Made by a program: the position numbers and the translations under genes
Shown: positions 60,953 through 64,000 of the stretch, piece by piece
How the letters are laid out: each line of letters begins with the position of its first letter
Position numbering within the stretch: position 1 is the first letter of the stretch
The notes under the pieces: model-generated
What the model was told of the DNA's origin: nothing
What the model saw: the letters and a program-made list of their open reading frames with translations, nothing else
Database searches by the model: none
DNA from: Pirellulales bacterium
Lineage (GTDB): Bacteria > Planctomycetota > Planctomycetia > Pirellulales > JACPPG01
Reading direction: 5' to 3'
Length of the DNA: 64,000 bases
Assembly (NCBI GenBank): GCA_036499395.1
Contig: DASYDW010000116.1
Span: 93,832 to 157,831 of the forward strand

Positions 60953-61327
60953 ATGTCTCACGAGCAAGAGCCAACCCGACGCCGTTTCAACTCCAGGATC
61001 GCACTGCAATTTCTGATCGTGGCCGTCGCCGCCTGCTGGTTGGGATGGCAATGGATGATCGTCCGCGACCGCTGGGCGCTGCGACAATGGCTAACCGCCA
61101 ACGGCGGAGTGGCCGCAGTGCAAGTACCCGGTGGCGAACCGGGGGACTACGAGCATGAAATCGTCACGATTCCCTTTTGGCGATCGTGGATCGGGGACGA
61201 CCCGATTACTTGTCTCTACACACCCCCACTCGAACGGGCCGAGATCGAGCGACTCACCAAGGCCTTCCCCGAGTCCTATGGCATGACCTCGGCGACCGGC
61301 GCTAACAAGAAGACCCCCATGCCATAG
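60953..61327 (+). CDS. Single-pass membrane protein, unknown function
   Basis: The 124-aa protein has a basic N-terminus, one membrane helix ('IALQFLIVAVAACWLGWQWM') and a globular tail. It belongs to a run of small host genes in the same direction. No domain is recognised. Confidence 0.6.
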   Translation: MSHEQEPTRRRFNSRIALQFLIVAVAACWLGWQWMIVRDRWALRQWLTANGGVAAVQVPGGEPGDYEHEIVTIPFWRSWIGDDPITCLYTPPLERAEIERLTKAFPESYGMTSATGANKKTPMP

Positions 61328-61352
61328 CTGTTTTCAAGGAGGCCACGACGGT

Positions 61353-61733
61353 ATGGCCGATGAATCTCCCACCAATTGGCGCTCCGGCGAGTTCTGGCCC
61401 CCGCTGATCATCGCGTTGGTGTTGGCGGTAGCCGCCTCGCTCGCGTACATCGTTTACCAGGGGGGGCTCAAAACGCCGTACAAACCTGCGTTCTCGACCA
61501 CCGCTTCACCGGCTGACGTGAAGCAGTTGATCGCTTATATCAACGGACCGCCCCGGCCAGCAGGCCACATCCAAAACTTCCAGGTGCAGGCTGCCAAACG
61601 CCTCGGAGGTATCGGTCCTATGGCCAAGCAGTTTGGCGCCGACCAGGCCCTGGCGACGCTGATCGCCACGACGAACGATCCGGAAGCCAAGAGTGCCGCC
61701 GAAATAGCGCTCGCGCAAATCGAGGGTCGGTAG
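61353..61733 (+). CDS. Membrane-anchored protein with a HEAT-like tail
   Basis: The 126-aa protein has one membrane helix ('PLIIALVLAVAASLAYIVY') and a helical C-terminus ('DQALATLIATTNDPEAKSAA') resembling a HEAT/Armadillo unit. It is the last of the small-gene run before the amidohydrolase. Confidence 0.6.
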   Translation: MADESPTNWRSGEFWPPLIIALVLAVAASLAYIVYQGGLKTPYKPAFSTTASPADVKQLIAYINGPPRPAGHIQNFQVQAAKRLGGIGPMAKQFGADQALATLIATTNDPEAKSAAEIALAQIEGR

Positions 61734-62019
61734 CGAAGTGGACCCCGGGTAGGCAAACCGACCAGCGGCCCCTGCCCCGCACCTGCTCTTGCTTTGCACG
61801 TGATTCTCGCAGAACCTATAATCCAACCAGTTTCCTGGTAGCCGCGTCTGGCGGCCGAGACGCAGTCGGGGCCGATCCTCCTTTCTTGTCGGCTTCGCGC
61901 GTGCAGGCTTTCGCGGCTCTGTGGAACGTGCATCGCTTCTTCCTTTGGTCGATCGGGCCGTGGCGGGCTTGTTCGTCTAATTCAGCCCCGCATTCAATTG
62001 TTTCGAGGAGAGATTCCCC
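61734..62019. other. Intergenic region upstream of the amidohydrolase
   Basis: No gene or RNA was recognised in these 286 bp; the amidohydrolase promoter should lie here. Confidence 0.4.
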
Positions 62020-63534
62020 ATGTGGATTCCAAAGTGGCTCCGGGACCGGAAGAAGGGGATCGATTCCCCCATGCCTACCCAGGTGGTCTCGAACGAGGAG
62101 TTCATTCCACGCCCGCAAACCAAGCAGCAGAAGCAGGTCGAGTACCTGATCAACACGCTGGGCGAGGAGAAGGCCAAATACTTGGGCATGGAACGCCGTG
62201 CCTTCATGGCCAGCACGATGGGCATGGCCACCTGCTTCCTGGCCAGTAATAAGGTGTTCGGCAATTACTGGGATGTGAAAGAGGACGAGACCCTCGAGCC
62301 GGGCGCCTACGAAGACAAATACCCGAAGGGTGAGTACTTCGTGATGGACGTCCAGGCCCACTTCACCAACGGCCTGGCCATCGGATTCCGCAATCAGGAA
62401 TTCGTAAAGAACATGGGCTTCAAGCTGGACGAATCGGATGACGCCTACGGCTTCCCGAACTTCGTCAAGGAAATGTTCTTCGACAGCGAGACCTCGATGC
62501 TCGTGATCTCGGGTGTGCCGGGACGCGAAACGCACTTCGATCGCAAGGGTAACAAGGCCGAAGGGCCTAAGCGCGGCGGCGGCCCGCTCCCCAGTTGGTT
62601 GATGTCGGCTCGCAAGAAGGACATCAATGACATGGCCGGCAGCGTCCGCGCCCTGTGCCAGGGCAACTGTGCCCCGAACCACTATTGGGACATGAAGACC
62701 AATAGCCAGGACAAGGCCGCGCTGTTCGAGCAAATGGAACGCGAAGTCAAGATGTACGGCATCGACTCGTGGAAGTGGTACTGCCACACAGATCCCGGCC
62801 GCTCGGGCAACGGCTTCCAACTCGACGACGAGAAGCTGACCTACCCGTTCTACGAGAAATCGCGCGAGCTGGGCATCAAAAAGATTAGCGTCCACAAGGG
62901 CTTTTCCTACCAGTCGAAGACCCTGGGCCACTTGGCGAATCCAAAGGATGTGGAAAAGGCCGCCCTCGACAATCCGGACCTGACTTTTGTGATCTATCAC
63001 TCCGCCATGCAGCATGCACCGGGCATCGAGCAGGCCAGTTTGGTCGAGAATTACAACCCGACCACCGGCGATTTCGCTTGGCACGACGTGCTGATGAAGA
63101 TCAAAGAGCGCAATCCGAAGATCAACAACGTCTACCCCGAAATCGGCTCCAGCTTCGGCACCCTGGTGGTTTATCACCCGGAGATGTGTCAGCATCTGAT
63201 CGGCAAGAATGTCAAGAACTACGGCGCCGATCACGTGGTTTGGGGAACCGACTGCCTGTGGTGGGGCTCGCCGCAGTGGGTGATCGACGCCTTCAAACGC
63301 TTTCAGATCACGGACGAAATGTGCGACAAGTTCGGCTACACGAAGCTCTCCAAGGAAGATAAGGCGAACATTTTCGGCCTCAACGCCGCCAAGATCTACG
63401 GCGTCGATCCGGCCGAGCAACGCAAGAATATCCCCAAGGACGAACTGTCGAAGCTGAAGGTCGCCTACGATAATTTCGGCGGAACGCGCGATAACGCCGC
63501 CTATGGCTGGGTCCGCGACGACACGAACACGTAA
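62020..63534 (+). CDS. Amidohydrolase-family protein with Tat-like N-terminus
   Basis: This 504-aa protein has an internal twin-arginine-like segment near residue 65 ('[19 protein letters not shown]'). It is followed by a TIM-barrel amidohydrolase of the ACMSD/Amidohydro_2 type: '[12 protein letters not shown]' at strand 1, '[10 protein letters not shown]', and '[20 protein letters not shown]' at the late metal Asp. The usual H-x-H at strand 1 reads Q-A-H, so one metal ligand is missing or replaced. It probably acts outside the cytoplasm; the substrate is unknown. It is followed by a cytochrome-like gene. Confidence 0.85.
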   Translation: MWIPKWLRDRKKGIDSPMPTQVVSNEEFIPRPQTKQQKQVEYLINTLGEEKAKYLGMERRAFMASTMGMATCFLASNKVFGNYWDVKEDETLEPGAYEDKYPKGEYFVMDVQAHFTNGLAIGFRNQEFVKNMGFKLDESDDAYGFPNFVKEMFFDSETSMLVISGVPGRETHFDRKGNKAEGPKRGGGPLPSWLMSARKKDINDMAGSVRALCQGNCAPNHYWDMKTNSQDKAALFEQMEREVKMYGIDSWKWYCHTDPGRSGNGFQLDDEKLTYPFYEKSRELGIKKISVHKGFSYQSKTLGHLANPKDVEKAALDNPDLTFVIYHSAMQHAPGIEQASLVENYNPTTGDFAWHDVLMKIKERNPKINNVYPEIGSSFGTLVVYHPEMCQHLIGKNVKNYGADHVVWGTDCLWWGSPQWVIDAFKRFQITDEMCDKFGYTKLSKEDKANIFGLNAAKIYGVDPAEQRKNIPKDELSKLKVAYDNFGGTRDNAAYGWVRDDTNT

Positions 63535-63661
63535 GCGACGCACGAAGTCGTTCCCGCTGCACGGCGGACAAACGACATGATGGCCTTCACCGGGCGTTCG
63601 CGCGTCGCTAATAACGACGTGCGAACGCCCGCTTTCATTTCTCTAGCCTCTCAAGGCACGT

Positions 63662-64000
63662 ATGGCGCCAACGAACTTCTTTCGGCGGGCAAAGCTGTTG
63701 CTATGCGGATTGGCCTCGGCGACACTGCTCGGCCTGTCGTTACTTTCGGCGGCAAGGCACGATGCATCGATCGCGGCCGAAGCCCCGGCCGATACCAAGA
63801 CACTCGATCCCGCCGCCTGGGGCGAGGATCATGTCGGCCAGGAACTGCCTGAATACATGGAAAGTGGCGAGTGCCTGTTCTGCCACCGCAACGAGGTCGG
63901 AACGACCTGGGGCACGAACAAGCACAATCGCACGATTCGCGAACCCGAGGCCGACAATCTGGCGCTGGCCGCACTGCGGGCCGATCCCGCCACGAAGCAA
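63662..64000 (+). CDS. Secreted c-type cytochrome-like protein (3' end outside window)
   Basis: The frame is open to the right edge (113 codons). The N-terminus is signal-like ('KLLLCGLASATLLGLSLLSA'). A heme-binding CxxCH occurs as 'CLFCHRNEVG' near residue 76. The rest is outside the window, so the number of hemes and the family are unknown. It follows the amidohydrolase in the same direction and may be functionally linked. Confidence 0.75.
   Translation, partial: MAPTNFFRRAKLLLCGLASATLLGLSLLSAARHDASIAAEAPADTKTLDPAAWGEDHVGQELPEYMESGECLFCHRNEVGTTWGTNKHNRTIREPEADNLALAALRADPATKQ

Overview
The window looks like the chromosome of a planctomycete, probably Pirellulales-like. The evidence is a secreted giant protein with the lineage's N-terminal 'RLRYEPLEDRHLLS' motif and a dockerin-type C-terminus, a DUF1559-type protein, a MoxR/DUF58/VWA operon, a Cys-rich secreted repeat protein and many small membrane or zinc-ribbon proteins. 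No rRNA is present, so the exact taxon cannot be fixed.

Layout: (1) 1-14065 is host chromosome. It holds a polytopic membrane protein running in from the left edge, a long minus-strand MoxR-DUF58-VWA-VWA-TPR operon (11417 to 1736), a 67-aa zinc-ribbon protein and a secreted repeat protein. (2) 14066-48995 is a 34.9-kb integrated element. It is bounded by 44-bp direct repeats of the 3' half of a tRNA-Arg(TCG) gene, which is intact at the right end (48954-49027, minus). (3) 49028-64000 is host chromosome again: a TlpA-like thioredoxin, a DUF1559 relative, a leucine-rich repeat protein, a 1964-aa cyclophilin/repeat/dockerin protein, ribosomal protein bS18, a cluster of small membrane proteins, an amidohydrolase and the start of a cytochrome-like protein.

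The element has several modules. The integration module (46566-49306) is a small ORF, a MerR/AlpA-like excisionase and a tyrosine integrase whose reading frame runs through the attachment site. The plasmid-like module (20067-23923) is ParA, a partner protein and a divergent putative replication initiator, with a 1.16-kb repeat-bearing intergenic region that is a candidate origin. The mobilisation module (35823-42939) has a VirD4/TraG-type coupling ATPase, a replication-relaxation-type protein and small membrane proteins, but no recognised relaxase or mating-pore genes. Cargo includes an MT-A70 adenine methyltransferase, an SGNH-like protein, a secreted beta-propeller/FG-GAP protein, a truncated type III restriction subunit, an HD hydrolase with a YwgA-like partner, and a HEAT-repeat gene flanked by 105-bp direct repeats beside a second tyrosine recombinase.

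The most notable cargo is 25801-33606. An operon reads: three ubiquitin-like domains fused to an E2-like domain, a JAB peptidase fused to an E1-like enzyme, an AAA+ ATPase, and a subtilisin-like protease. The last two resemble the known antiphage pair IetAS. The operon has a near-consensus promoter overlapped by an inverted repeat, and diverges from an XRE repressor overlapping an ImmA/IrrE metallopeptidase. This reads as a regulated, ubiquitin-like conjugation system combined with an ATPase/protease pair, probably for defence. Other unusual points are a run of at least ten consecutive hairpins in the 0.6-kb gap at 41458-42069 (candidate structured RNA or transfer origin), a 0.47-kb cargo-less tandem remnant of a related element beside the tRNA, and an in-frame TGA in a mobilisation-cluster gene.
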